Below, piece by piece: positions 7,681 to 17,458 of a DNA stretch of 64,000 nt. The stretch spans positions 4,092,001-4,156,000 of the forward strand of contig NZ_JBCJKP010000001.1 in NCBI RefSeq assembly GCF_039503195.1. The letters run 5' to 3'. A program made the position numbers and the translations under genes. Every line of letters starts with the position of its first letter. Within the stretch, counting starts at the first letter, position 1. The DNA is from Streptomyces mirabilis. GTDB taxonomy: Bacteria; Actinomycetota; Actinomycetes; Streptomycetales; Streptomycetaceae. Below the pieces are notes generated by a model, which was not told the origin of the DNA, did not search any database, and saw nothing but the letters and a program-made list of their open reading frames with translations.

Positions 7681-9012
7681 ATGCGCACGATCACCCGTCG
7701 GTCCCGCAGTCTGGGGGCCCTCGCGGCCGTCGCCGCGCTGACCACAGGGCTGCTGGCCGGCTGTGCCAACGACAGTGGTGGAAGCAGCGATGGGAGCAGC
7801 AGCGACACGGGCGGAGGCAAGGGCAAGACCACGATCACCCTGGGTCTCTTCGGCACTCAGGGATTCAAGGAGGCCGGTCTCTACACCGAGTACGAGAAGC
7901 TCAACCCGAACATCAAGATCGCCGAGAACGTGGTCGAGCGCAACGAGAACTACTACCCGGCGCTCGTCAACCACCTCACCACCAACAGCGGCCTGCAGGA
8001 CGTCCAGGCCGTCGAAGTCGGCAACATCGCCGAGGTCGTGCAGACCCAGGCGAGCAAGCTCGTCGACCTGTCCAAGGTCTCGGGCGTGAGCAAGACCAAC
8101 TGGCTGGACTGGAAGTGGCAGCAGGCCACCACCCAGGACGGCCAGACGATCGGACTCGGCACCGACATCGGTCCGATGGCGATCTGCTACCGCAAGGACC
8201 TCTTCCAGCAGGCCGGCCTGCCCACCGACCGCGACAAGGTCGGGCAGCTGTGGGCGGGCGACTGGAACAAGCTCGTCGCCGCGGGCGAGACGTACAAGAA
8301 GAAGGCGCCCAGCGGCACCACCTTCATGGACTCCCCCGGTGGCCTGCTCAACGCGATCATCAGCAGCAATCAGGAGAAGTTCTACGACTCCTCCGGCAAG
8401 GTCATCTACAAGACGAACCCGGCCATCAAGTCCGCCTTCGACCTGACGGCGAAGGCCGCATCGGAGGGACTGGTCGGCGCCCAGACGCAGTTCCAGCCCG
8501 CCTGGGACACGACGATCGCCAACAGCAAGTTCGCCGCGGTGGCCTGCCCGCCGTGGATGCTCGGCTACCTCAAGGGCAAGTCGAAGCCGGAGGCCGCCGG
8601 CAAGTGGGACGTGGCCACAGCGCCCAAGTCCGGCAACTGGGGCGGCACCTTCCTGGCCGTGCCCAAGAACGGCAAGCACGTCACGGAGGCCGAGAAGCTG
8701 GTGACCTGGCTGACCGCGCCCGCCCAGCAGGCCAAGCTGTTCAGCGTGCAGGGCAGCTTCCCGAGCGCACCCGGTGCCTACAACCTGCCCCTGGTGACCG
8801 GCGCGAAGAACACGATGACCGGTGACACCCCGATCGGCACCGTCTTCGCCGAGGCCGCCAAGGCCATCCCGACCCAGGTGATCGGCCCGAAGGACCAGAT
8901 CATCCAGCAGGGTCTGACCGACAACGGCGTCATCCTCGTCACCAAGGGCAAGTCGGCCGCGGAGGCCTGGAAGACGGCCACCAAGACCATCGACAACAAC
9001 CTGGAGAAGTGA
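7681..9012 (+). CDS. cebE: CebE, cellobiose/cellotriose-binding lipoprotein
   Basis: 443 residues. A lipoprotein signal peptide with twin basic residues ends in the lipobox LLAGC at about residues 22-26, then a Ser/Gly-rich tether and an extracytoplasmic solute-binding domain of family 1. The mature protein is anchored outside the membrane and delivers cello-oligosaccharides to CebF/CebG. ATP is normally supplied by the shared MsiK ATPase, which fits the absence of an ATPase gene here. It is the first gene of the ceb operon, with an AGGAGG ribosome-binding site and a CebR box upstream. Confidence 0.95.
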   Translation: MRTITRRSRSLGALAAVAALTTGLLAGCANDSGGSSDGSSSDTGGGKGKTTITLGLFGTQGFKEAGLYTEYEKLNPNIKIAENVVERNENYYPALVNHLTTNSGLQDVQAVEVGNIAEVVQTQASKLVDLSKVSGVSKTNWLDWKWQQATTQDGQTIGLGTDIGPMAICYRKDLFQQAGLPTDRDKVGQLWAGDWNKLVAAGETYKKKAPSGTTFMDSPGGLLNAIISSNQEKFYDSSGKVIYKTNPAIKSAFDLTAKAASEGLVGAQTQFQPAWDTTIANSKFAAVACPPWMLGYLKGKSKPEAAGKWDVATAPKSGNWGGTFLAVPKNGKHVTEAEKLVTWLTAPAQQAKLFSVQGSFPSAPGAYNLPLVTGAKNTMTGDTPIGTVFAEAAKAIPTQVIGPKDQIIQQGLTDNGVILVTKGKSAAEAWKTATKTIDNNLEK

Positions 9013-9017
9013 CCGGT

Positions 9018-10030
9018 ATGGCCACCCGGCACGACACCGCCGCGCCCCCCACCGAGGAGGGGGCGCGGCCCCGGGACGTCCGCCCGCCGCCGTACCCGAC
9101 GAGAAGGAACAGCGGCGCCGCAGCCGGCTGTCCCGCCGCTGGCAGCGGGACATACGGTGGAGCCCGTACGCGTTCGTCTCACCGTTCTTCCTGCTGTTCC
9201 TCGCGTTCGGCCTGTTCCCGCTGATCTACACGGGCTGGGCCTCGCTGCACACGGTGGAGCTGACGGCGCCCACCGACATGCAGTGGGCGGGCCTGCGCAA
9301 CTACACCCGTATCTTCGACGACGACTTCTTCTGGAACGCGGCGAAGAACACCCTGACCATCGGGATCATCTCGACCGTCCCGCAGCTGCTGATGGCGATG
9401 GGCCTCGCCCACATCCTCAACTACAAGCTGCGCGGCTCGATCTTCTACCGGGTCATGATGCTCGCGCCGTACGCGACGTCGATCGCTTCCGCCTCGCTGG
9501 TGTTCGTGCTGCTGTTCGGCCGTGACTACGGCATGATCAACTGGGCGCTGCACGCCATCGGTTTCGACAAGATCGACTGGCAGAACGACAAGTGGCCCTC
9601 GCAGATCGCCGTCTCGACGATCGTCATCTGGCGCTGGACCGGCTACAACGCGTTGATCTACCTGGCGGCGATGCAGGCGATCCCGCAGGACCTGTACGAG
9701 TCGGCGGCCCTCGACGGGGCCAACCGCTGGCAGCAGTTCTTCCACGTGACCCTGCCGTCGCTGCGGCCGACGATCCTGTTCACCGTCGTCGTCTCGACCA
9801 TCGGCGCGAGCCAGGTCTTCGGCGAGCCGCTGCTGTTCGACGCCAACAAGGGCGCCTCCGGCGGCGCCGAGCACCAGTTCCAGACGCTCGGCCTGTACCT
9901 CTACGAGCAGGGCTGGGTGAACCAGCACCTGGGTCGCGCCTCCGCGATCGCCTGGACGATGTTCCTGATCCTCATCGTGATCGGGATCGTCAATTACGTC
10001 ATCTCGCGCCGGCTGCGCGCCAGTAGTTAA
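9018..10030 (+). CDS. cebF: CebF, cello-oligosaccharide ABC permease (5' frameshift)
   Basis: Permease of the MalF/UgpA type with six expected membrane segments and the EAA-loop signature LYESAALDGANRWQQF near 9694-9735. The membrane body reads in frame from about 9122 (SRRWQRDIRWSPYAF then the first helix) to the stop at 10030. That frame has no usable start codon upstream. The ATG at 9018, five bases after the cebE stop, is in another frame. Adding one base somewhere between about 9045 and 9120 (C and G runs are present) would join them into about 337 residues. A GTG at 9254 would start inside the first membrane segment and is unlikely. Confidence 0.85.
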
Positions 10031-10042
10031 GGAGAACCGGCC

Positions 10043-10951
10043 GTGACGACGACCCTGACGAAACCCCCGGCGGACGCGGTACCCGAACCGCCGAGGCGTC
10101 TGCGGCGCTCCAAGTCGGCGCGCGCGGGCGGGCAGATGCACGCGGGACCCCTCGCGTACGTCATCCTCGCGCTGTTCACGATCGGCTCGCTGGGCCCGCT
10201 GGTGTGGACCGCGATCGCCGCCTCCCGCGACACCAACCGGCTGGCGCAGACCCCGCCGCCGTTCTGGTTCGGCTCGAACCTCTTCCACAATCTCGACGTC
10301 GCCTGGACGGAGGCCAACCTGGGCGAGGCCTTCGTCAACACCACGTTCGTGGCGGGCGTTTCAGCGGTGACGGTGGTCTTCCTGTCGACGCTCGCCGGGT
10401 TCGCCTTCGCCAAGCTGCGCTTCAAGGGCCGGGGCGCCCTCATGCTGATCGTCGTCGGCACGATGATGGTGCCGCCGCAGCTCAGCGTGATCCCGCTCTA
10501 CATGATGGTCGCCAAGCTCGACTGGACGGACCAGCTCCAGGCGGTGATCTTCCCGTCGCTGGTGAGCGCGTTCGGCGTGTTCTTCATGCGGCAGTACCTG
10601 ATCCAGGCGCTGCCGGACGAACTGATCGAGGCGGCCCGTGTCGACGGCGCGAGCAGCTGGCGGGTGATCTGGCACGTGGTGTTCCCGGCCGCCCGGCCCG
10701 CCATGGCGGTGCTCGGCATGCTGGTGTTCGTGCAGACGTGGAACGACTTCCTGTGGCCGTTCCTGGTACTCACCCAGACCGGCAACCCGACCGTGCAGGT
10801 CGCGGTCGCGGGCCTCGGCCGCGGTTTCACTCCCGACCAGTCCCTGATCATGGCGGGCGCGTTGCTCGGCACGCTGCCGCTGCTGTTCGTCTTCGCCCTG
10901 TTCGGCAAGCAGATCGTCGGCGGCATCATGCAGGGCGCCGTCAAGGGCTGA
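10043..10951 (+). CDS. cebG: CebG, cello-oligosaccharide ABC permease
   Basis: 302 residues, MalG-type inner-membrane permease with six predicted membrane helices and the EAA motif LIEAARVDGASSWRVIWH near residue 195, which contacts the ATPase. The GTG start at 10043 has AAGGAG eight bases upstream. It lies 12 bases after cebF in the ceb operon and pairs with CebF to form the channel. Confidence 0.95.
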   Translation: MTTTLTKPPADAVPEPPRRLRRSKSARAGGQMHAGPLAYVILALFTIGSLGPLVWTAIAASRDTNRLAQTPPPFWFGSNLFHNLDVAWTEANLGEAFVNTTFVAGVSAVTVVFLSTLAGFAFAKLRFKGRGALMLIVVGTMMVPPQLSVIPLYMMVAKLDWTDQLQAVIFPSLVSAFGVFFMRQYLIQALPDELIEAARVDGASSWRVIWHVVFPAARPAMAVLGMLVFVQTWNDFLWPFLVLTQTGNPTVQVAVAGLGRGFTPDQSLIMAGALLGTLPLLFVFALFGKQIVGGIMQGAVKG

Positions 10952-11072
10952 CCTCGTTCGTCGGTGGGAGAAGGGGAGCCGGGCCATTGCCGCCCCGGCC
11001 CCTCCTCCCCCTCTTCCCTCCCCCCTCGCCCCTCCCCCTCTTCTTCTTACTGTCGGTCTCCACGACCTCCTA

Positions 11073-11086
11073 TGGGAGCGCTTCCA
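11073..11086. promoter_or_regulatory. CebR operator overlapping the bglC translation start
   Basis: TGGGAGCGCTTCCA matches the CebR box with one mismatch. Its last base is the A of the bglC ATG, and its GGGAG lies seven bases before the ATG, so the operator also supplies the only Shine-Dalgarno-like sequence. Confidence 0.88.
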
Positions 11087-12521
11087 TGCCTGAGTCCGCA
11101 TCGCCCGTGACCTTTCCCCCGCCTTCCTCTGGGGCGCGGCGACCTCCGCGTACCAGATCGAGGGTGCGGTACGGGAGGACGGCCGTACGCCCTCCATCTG
11201 GGACACCTTCAGCCACACGCCCGGCAAGACGGCCGGTGGTGAGACCGGTGACATCGCTGTCGACCACTACCACCGCTACCGAGACGACGTGGCGCTGATG
11301 GCGGAGCTGGGCCTGTCCGCGTACCGCTTCTCGGTCTCCTGGTCCCGGGTGCAGCCGACGGGCCGCGGTCCCGCGGTCCAGCGCGGCCTGGACTTCTACC
11401 GCAACCTCGTCGACGAGCTGCTCTCGCACGGCATCAAGCCGGCCGTCACCCTCTACCACTGGGACCTCCCGCAGGAGCTGGAGGACGCGGGCGGCTGGCC
11501 GGAGCGCGACACGGCGTTTCGTTTCGCCGAGTACGCGCAGATCGTGGGCGAGGCGCTGGGCGACCGTGTGGAGCAGTGGATCACCCTGAACGAGCCGTGG
11601 TGCAGCGCGTTCCTGGGCTACGGCTCGGGTGTGCACGCGCCGGGCCGCACGGACGCGGCGGCCTCGCTCAAGGCCGCCCACCACCTGAACCTGGCGCACG
11701 GCCTGGGCACCACCGCGCTGAGGTCCGCGATGCCGGCCCGCAACACGGTCGCGGTCAGCCTGAACTCGTCGGTGGTCAGGCCCCTTTCCCTGTCCCCGGC
11801 GGACCTGGCGGCGGTCCGGCGCATCGACAACCTGGCCAACGGCGTCTTCCACGGCCCGATGCTGCACGGCGCCTACCCGGAGGGCCTGTTCGCGGAGACC
11901 TCCTCGATCACGGACTGGTCGTACGTCCTGGACGGCGACCTCGCGGTGATCAAGCAGCCGCTCGACGCGCTCGGTCTGAACTACTACACCCCGGCGCTGG
12001 TGTCGGCGGCGGAGAAGTCGGCGGACGGGCCCCGCGCGGACGGGCACGGGGCGAGTGCGTACTCGCCGTGGCCGGGTGCGGACGATGTCGCGTTCCACCA
12101 GACCCCCGGCGAGCGTACGGAGATGGGCTGGACGATCGACCCGACCGGCCTGCACGACCTGATCATGCGCTACTCGCGGGAGGCCCCGGGTGTGCCGCTG
12201 TACATCACGGAGAACGGCGCGGCCTACGACGACAAGCCGGACCCGGAGGGCCGCGTCCACGACCCCGAGCGCATCGCGTACCTGCACGGCCATCTGGCGG
12301 CGGTGCGCGGCGCGATCGCCGACGGCGCGGACGTGCGGGGCTACTACCTCTGGTCCCTGATGGACAACTTCGAGTGGGCGTACGGCTACGACAAGCGGTT
12401 CGGGGCGGTGTACGTCGACTACGCGACCCTGGCCCGTACGCCCAAGTCCAGCGCGCACTGGTACGGGCAGGTGGCGCGGACGGGTTCGCTGCCGCCGGCG
12501 GCGCCGGCCGGCGCCGAGTAG
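11086..12521 (+). CDS. bglC: BglC, GH1 beta-glucosidase (frameshift near the start)
   Basis: Family 1 glycoside hydrolase, about 478 residues once repaired. The acid/base glutamate is in [10 protein letters not shown] and the nucleophile in YITENGA. It hydrolyses imported cellobiose and cellotriose to glucose in the cytoplasm, which ends induction. The start ATG at 11086 is in a different frame from the body. The reading switches at about 11112-11118: V-T-F-P-P should continue to [14 protein letters not shown], and one base appears to be missing at the C-run/GCC junction. The unrepaired frame starts only at 11289 and would lose the first barrel strand. Confidence 0.88.
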
Positions 12522-12884
12522 GTCACTCGGCCCTGGGGCGAACAGGTCACTCGGCCCTGGGGCCACGCGGCTCTGGGGCGAGCAGGCCACAGAGTCCTTC
12601 TGTCCGGGGGAAGCGGAGGAGGGGGCGCGGCACCTGGGGGGTGCCGCGCCCCCGACGCGGTCGGGTCCGCTTCTTCCCGGAAAGCGGCCTCGGCGCCTTC
12701 GGGAATGCACCCGGCACGCCTGCCGAAGGGGGCCTGGGCGACCGTGCGGCGCACCTCCGGCGGGATGGGTGCGGCTGCCGTCCCGGGTCCCGCAAAACCC
12801 CTTCACGCCTCTCACGGAAAACGCCCTGACCTGGCCTTTCGTGGCCTTCGGGCCTACCGTTCCCTCATCCTGGAAGGGGACCGT
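12522..12884 (+). other. Intergenic region after the ceb operon
   Basis: It begins with an imperfect duplication of a GGTCACTCGGCCCTGGGG element (about 12521-12562) and contains the strong terminator at 12621-12653. Beyond that, a GGAAGGGGA ribosome-binding site precedes the methyltransferase. I see no gene. Confidence 0.5.
12621..12653 (+). terminator. Terminator of the ceb operon
   Basis: GGGGGCGCGGCACC and GGTGCCGCGCCCCC form a perfect 14-base-pair stem around a five-base loop, about 100 bases after the bglC stop codon. Confidence 0.9.
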
Positions 12885-13616
12885 ATGGACCGGAACATAC
12901 GCACCGTCGACGATGTGCTGAAGCTGCTGGACGGCCTGTTCGCGCCGGGGGCCGATCGGTGGACGGCGGGTGGCGCCGCCTGGTGGGACGGCTTCTACGC
13001 CGACCGCTCCAAGCCCGTACCGTTCTTCGTCGCGAAGCCGGACGAGAGCCTGGTCGGATACCTCGACAAGAACCTGATCACCCCGGGCCGCGCCCTCGAT
13101 CTGGGCTGCGGGCCGGGGCGCAACGCCCTTCATCTGGCCGCCGCGGGCTTCCAGGTGGACGCGGTCGACCTCTCCCCGACGGCCATCGCCTGGGCACAGG
13201 ACCGCGCGCGCGAGGCCGGGGCCGAGATCCGCTTCCACTGCGGTGACGCGTTCGCGCTCACCGACCGCGGCTGGGGCGGCCCGTACGACCTCGTCCACGA
13301 CTCGGGCTGCTTCCACCATCTGCCGCCGCACCGCCGCATCAGCTACCTCGCCCTGCTCGACCGCGTCCTCGCCCCGGGCGGCCACCTCGCCCTCACCTGC
13401 TTCGCCGCCGGCGCGATGGGTTCCGAACTCCCCGACGAGGCCTTCTACCGGCAGTCCGCACTGCACGGCGGACTCGCCTACACACCGGAGTCCCTGCGCT
13501 GGGTCTTCGCCGACCTGACCGAGGTCGAACTGCGCCGCATGCGCGACGAGCCGCCCGAGTCCGGGCTCTTCGGTGAGCCCTTCCTCTGGACGGCCCTGTT
13601 CCGCCGCGACGGGTGA
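12885..13616 (+). CDS. Class I SAM-dependent methyltransferase
   Basis: 243 residues with a Rossmann-type methyltransferase domain. Motif I is ALDLGCGPGRNA near residue 70, the acidic residue of motif II is in VDAVDLSPTA, and the motif IV region reads YDLVHDSGCFHHLPPHRR. The substrate cannot be predicted; sequence style resembles tellurite-resistance TehB-like and thiopurine-type methyltransferases. The ATG at 12885 is preceded by GGAAGGGGA. It converges on the chitinase gene. Confidence 0.88.
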   Translation: MDRNIRTVDDVLKLLDGLFAPGADRWTAGGAAWWDGFYADRSKPVPFFVAKPDESLVGYLDKNLITPGRALDLGCGPGRNALHLAAAGFQVDAVDLSPTAIAWAQDRAREAGAEIRFHCGDAFALTDRGWGGPYDLVHDSGCFHHLPPHRRISYLALLDRVLAPGGHLALTCFAAGAMGSELPDEAFYRQSALHGGLAYTPESLRWVFADLTEVELRRMRDEPPESGLFGEPFLWTALFRRDG

Positions 13617-13632
13617 CCCCTGGCGGGGTCGG

Positions 13633-15102
13633 CTACTTGTACGCGCCGAACGCCTTCGAGAACGCGCCCGCGTCCTGCACGATCGAGCTGCAGGTCGCGT
13701 CGGCGGAGTTCTTCGCACCGCCCGGGCACTGCTTGTCGCGGGTGGCGGACCACATGGAGAGCCAGCCGAGGCCCTTCGACTGGGCGAAGGCGACCAGTTG
13801 GGTCGCGTCGTCGACCTTGAAGGTCTCGGCGGCGACGTCGTTGACCCCGATCATCGGGGTGATGGCGACGGACTTCCACGCCGCGCTGTCCGACAGTCCG
13901 AGGACACTCTTCACCTGGGCCTGGGTGGCGGTGGCGGCCTGCTCGGCGTAGGTGCCCATGTCACCGTTGTAGGAGGGGCCGTAGTCCATCGCCATGATGT
14001 TGACCGCGGAGATCTTCACGCCGTTCGACTTGGCGTTGGACAGCAGGTTCACGCCGTCCTGGGTCAGGCCCTCGGGCATGACCGGGAGGGTGAAGGACAC
14101 GTCCAGGTTCGGGTGTTGCTGCTGGAGCTTCGCGATCGCCTTCGCCCGGTTCGCGTTCGCGGTCGTGTTCGGCAGCGCGCCGCCCTCGACGTCGAAGTCG
14201 ACCTTGGTCAGGTTGTACGCGTCCACGGCCTTCCCGTACGCCGCCGCCAGCGCGTCCGCCGACGAGCAGGTCGTCGCCAGCTCCGAGCCCGAGGCGCCGC
14301 CGAAGGACACCCGGACGTCGCCGCCCTTCGCCCGCAGCGCGCCGATCTGCGACGCCACGCCGTCGCTGGCGAGGTCGGTCACCCCGCCCCACTTCGGCGT
14401 ACAGCCGCCGCCGTCGGTGATGAAGGCCAGGTTGTAGTCCTTCACGCCGGTGGCCGTGGCGCTGCCGACCAGGTCGAAGGCCGGGTAGAGGGAGGTGTCG
14501 ACGTACGGCGCGAAGCCCGCGCCGGTCGTCGTGCCACTGCCGGTGGTCTGCGAGGCGGAGGGAGTGGGGGTGGACGTGGGGGTCGGGGTCGACGTGGGGG
14601 GCCGGGTGGCGGTGGGTGTCGGGGTCGGGGTCGGCGACTGGGTCGGGCGGCCGCTCGGCTCCGGCGTCGCGCCGTCGTCCACGGAGCACTTGGCGCCGTC
14701 GATGACACAGCCCTTCGGGTCCGCGGTGCCGTTGACGACGAAGCCGACGGTGACCGACTCGCCGGCCGCCAGCCCGTCCTTGTCCCAGGACGGCGGTTTG
14801 ACGGTGACGTGCTGCCCGCTCACCGTCGACGTTCCGTTCCACAGCGAGCTGAGCCCGGCGCCCGACGGCAGGTCGAACTCCAGCGTCCAGTCCCCCTTCG
14901 CCTGGCCGGTGTCGTTGGTGATGACGTACTGCGCGGTGTAACCCGTCGACCAGTCACTGGTCTTGGTGTACGCGGCACCGACGCCGGCCGCCAGCGCGGT
15001 CCCGGAGAACAGGAAGGCGCCACCACCGACCACGGCCGCGGCGACGATCCCGCCTATCGCCTTGTTCCTGCCACTGACCTTGCGCCGGTGCGTAGTGCTC
15101 AT
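13633..15102 (-). CDS. Secreted chitinase: CBM2 + GH18
   Basis: 489 residues. A basic N-terminus and hydrophobic segment form a signal peptide ending near ALAAG (residue 39). A family 2 carbohydrate-binding module follows (about 40-140). A Pro/Thr/Ser linker (about 145-185) leads to a GH18 catalytic domain to the end. The catalytic strand reads KVDFDVEGG: the D-x-D-x-E core with the proton-donor Glu is intact, but the first Asp of DxxDxDxE is replaced by Thr. That pattern I associate with the ChiA-like bacterial/archaeal GH18 subgroup. It should act outside the cell on chitin. It lies 156 bases downstream of a sensor-kinase gene on the same strand. Confidence 0.9.
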   Translation of the reverse strand: MSTTHRRKVSGRNKAIGGIVAAAVVGGGAFLFSGTALAAGVGAAYTKTSDWSTGYTAQYVITNDTGQAKGDWTLEFDLPSGAGLSSLWNGTSTVSGQHVTVKPPSWDKDGLAAGESVTVGFVVNGTADPKGCVIDGAKCSVDDGATPEPSGRPTQSPTPTPTPTATRPPTSTPTPTSTPTPSASQTTGSGTTTGAGFAPYVDTSLYPAFDLVGSATATGVKDYNLAFITDGGGCTPKWGGVTDLASDGVASQIGALRAKGGDVRVSFGGASGSELATTCSSADALAAAYGKAVDAYNLTKVDFDVEGGALPNTTANANRAKAIAKLQQQHPNLDVSFTLPVMPEGLTQDGVNLLSNAKSNGVKISAVNIMAMDYGPSYNGDMGTYAEQAATATQAQVKSVLGLSDSAAWKSVAITPMIGVNDVAAETFKVDDATQLVAFAQSKGLGWLSMWSATRDKQCPGGAKNSADATCSSIVQDAGAFSKAFGAYK

Positions 15103-15240
15103 CGCGTGTGCCTGCCTTCGCCGTTCACGGGGGTGGGGTGCGGCAGCACGCTAGCGATCCGAAACCAGGCAAAACGCCCGATCGGGACACCCGTTGGCGA
15201 TCTTATGGTGCGCTTAAGGAAGGCATCGGGGACGGTTAAA

Positions 15241-15256
15241 GGTAGAGACCAATTCG
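15241..15256 (-). promoter_or_regulatory. Possible chitinase-type operator (weak)
   Basis: On the minus strand the sequence reads AATTGGTCTCTACCTT. It resembles the TGGTCTAGACCA / TGGTCCAGACCT elements of Streptomyces chitinase promoters, with two mismatches in the core. It is about 140 bases upstream of the chitinase start, just after the kinase stop. Confidence 0.35.
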
Positions 15257-15258
15257 CT

Positions 15259-16641
15259 TCACACCCGGCTCGCGCCCACGCCCCGCCTACGACGCCGCAC
15301 GGACCCCCGGTGCCCGCGCCGCACCGGAGCCCGCCCGTCCAGCTGGATCCATATGCGCACCTCGGTGCCGCCCAGCACCGACGAACCGATCCGCACGTCC
15401 CCGCCCGTCGACTCCGCGAGCCGGCGCACGATGTCCAGCCCGAGGCCGGTCGAACCGTCGCTACCGGAACCCTTCCCTCGCGCCATCGCCGCCTCCGGGT
15501 CCACGATGCCGGGTCCCGCGTCCGACACCAGCACGATCACCGCGTCCTCGCCGTTGTGCACGTCGACGGCGAAGGCCGTGCCCTCGGGGGTGTGCCGGAA
15601 CACGTTCCCGAGGAGTGCGTCGAGCGCGGCGACGAGGTCGGCCCGTGCGACGGGTATCCGTACGGGACGGTCCACTCCCGCGAGCCGCACCTTGCGCCCC
15701 TCGTCCTCGGCGAGCGCCGACCAGAAGTCCATCCGCTCGCGGACGACCTCGGACGCGTCGCACCCGGCGCCGATGCCTATCGCCGCCGTCCGCGGCTTGG
15801 CCTCCCGGGCCGTCCGGATGATCGTGTCGACCTCCCGCTCCAACTGCGCCACCGCCTCCCGCGTCTGCTCGGCGGCCGGCCCGTCACCGAGCGAGGCCGT
15901 GTTGAGGCGCAGCACGGTCAGCGGGGTGCGCAGGCGGTGCGAGAGATCGGCGGCCAGCTCCCGCTCGTTCGCCAGGAGTTGTACGACCTGGTCCGCCATC
16001 GAGTTGAACGCCACCGCCGCCAGCCGCAGTTCGTTCGGCCCCTCCTCGGGCACCCTCGCGCCGAGCTTCCCCTCCCCCAGCTCGTGCGCGCCCTCGACCA
16101 GCCGCTGGGCCGGCTGCACCATGCGTACTCCCAGCCGGTCGGCGACCGCGACCGAGCCGATGATGAGCGCGATCCCGACCGCGGCGAGCACCGCCCAGGC
16201 GGTGCCGACGCCGTTGCTGACCTCGGACTCGGGGACGTACACCTCGACGACCGCGATCTCGCCGGAGCTCAGCGCGGTGGGCTGGAGCAGGGTGGAGCCG
16301 CCGGGGACCTCGGTGGTGGAGGCCCGGCCGATGCTGCGTGTGGTCGCGATGTCCTTGGCGGCGGCGCGCTGCCGTCCGATGTCGACCGCCTTGGCGCCGT
16401 CGCTCGCCGGTATGTGCACGGCCATCCCGTCGTCCGAGCCGGCGGAGGCGACGACCCGCTCCAACTGGTCCCGGTCGGTGGTGATGGACAGCGCCGGCGC
16501 GATGGCCGCGGCCTGCCGCTCGGCGTTCGAGAAGGCGCGGTCCCTGGCCATCTCCTTGATGACGAGCCCCAGGGGGACCGCGAAGGCCACCACGACCATC
16601 GTGGTCACCGCCACGCACACCTTGACCAGTGCCCACCTCAT
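15259..16641 (-). CDS. Sensor histidine kinase
   Basis: 460 residues. The first membrane helix is at about residues 5-28, an extracytoplasmic sensor of about 110 residues follows, and the second helix is at about 150-172, then HAMP. The phosphoacceptor box is LSHRLRTPLTVLR near residue 235. The ATPase domain has an N-box (LLGNVFRHT), a G1 box (VSDAGPGI) and a G2 box (GLGLDIVRR). The C-terminal 30 residues are Arg-rich. The ATG overlaps the regulator's stop codon by four bases (ATGA), so the pair is translationally coupled. Signal unknown; proximity to a chitinase suggests a chitin-related cue. Confidence 0.93.
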   Translation of the reverse strand: MRWALVKVCVAVTTMVVVAFAVPLGLVIKEMARDRAFSNAERQAAAIAPALSITTDRDQLERVVASAGSDDGMAVHIPASDGAKAVDIGRQRAAAKDIATTRSIGRASTTEVPGGSTLLQPTALSSGEIAVVEVYVPESEVSNGVGTAWAVLAAVGIALIIGSVAVADRLGVRMVQPAQRLVEGAHELGEGKLGARVPEEGPNELRLAAVAFNSMADQVVQLLANERELAADLSHRLRTPLTVLRLNTASLGDGPAAEQTREAVAQLEREVDTIIRTAREAKPRTAAIGIGAGCDASEVVRERMDFWSALAEDEGRKVRLAGVDRPVRIPVARADLVAALDALLGNVFRHTPEGTAFAVDVHNGEDAVIVLVSDAGPGIVDPEAAMARGKGSGSDGSTGLGLDIVRRLAESTGGDVRIGSSVLGGTEVRIWIQLDGRAPVRRGHRGSVRRRRRGVGASRV

Positions 16642-17339
16642 CGCGGCGGCTCCAAGCCCGGTGGTTCCAGCTTCACGCCGACCCCGCGGAGCGTGTGCAG
16701 ATAGCGCGGCCTCGCCGCCGTCTCGCCCAGTTTCCTGCGCAGCCACGACAGATGGACGTCTATGGTCTGGTCGTCCCCGTACGACTGCTGCCACACCTCG
16801 GCGAGCAGTTCCTTGCGCGCGACGACGACACCGGGCCGCCCGGCGAGAAACGCGAGCAGGTCGAACTCGCGCCGGGTGAGGTCCAGTCGGGCGCCGTCCA
16901 GCTCGGCCTGGCGGCGCAGCGGATCGATGGACAGGCCGCCGACCCGGATGACCGGCGAGGCGGGGGTGTCCCCCGTCGCCCGGGAGCGGCGCAGGACGGC
17001 GGCCATCCGCGCGGACAGGTGCTCGACCGAGAACGGCTTGGTCAGATAGTCGTCCGCCCCGTCGTTCAGCAGGCGGACGATCTCCGTCTCGTCGTCCCGC
17101 GCGGTGGCGATGATCACCGGGACGTCGGTGATACCGCGCAGCATCTTCAGCGCCTCGGCCCCGTCCAGATCGGGCAGTCCGAGGTCCAGGATGACGACGT
17201 CGAAGGAGAAATGGGCAACCTCGCGCAGCGCCTCGAGGGCGGTGCCGACACTGCGCACCGTGTGCGCGGCTTCGGTCAGATGCCGGATGAGAGCGCTGCG
17301 TACGAACTGGTCGTCCTCGACCACGAGCACACTTGCCAT
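16638..17339 (-). CDS. OmpR/PhoB-type response regulator
   Basis: 233 residues. The receiver domain opens VLVVEDD, the phosphoacceptor Asp is in VVILDLGLPD near residue 51, and the conserved Thr and Lys are in IIATAR and LTKPF. A winged-helix DNA-binding domain (about 130-225) carries LTRREFDLLAFLA and the recognition helix region TIDVHLSWLRRKL. It is the first gene of a regulator-kinase operon. The ATG at 17339 begins exactly at the canonical receiver start; an in-frame upstream start would add 17 non-conserved residues. Confidence 0.94.
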   Translation of the reverse strand: MASVLVVEDDQFVRSALIRHLTEAAHTVRSVGTALEALREVAHFSFDVVILDLGLPDLDGAEALKMLRGITDVPVIIATARDDETEIVRLLNDGADDYLTKPFSVEHLSARMAAVLRRSRATGDTPASPVIRVGGLSIDPLRRQAELDGARLDLTRREFDLLAFLAGRPGVVVARKELLAEVWQQSYGDDQTIDVHLSWLRRKLGETAARPRYLHTLRGVGVKLEPPGLEPPR

Positions 17340-17458
17340 GCGCCGCACCGTACGCCATCTGTGCGATGCCGGTCCGGTGCCTGTGGACAACTCGGGTCGC
17401 CGTCCTGTCCCGAGACACGGGAGACACCCATGGGGCGCGTGAGGCAGTATGACTGGCG

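Noticed and set aside
9254..10030. Short cebF starting at GTG 9254
   Set aside because: It would remove the conserved N-terminus and most of the first membrane helix, which read perfectly in the same frame upstream; a frameshift is the better explanation.
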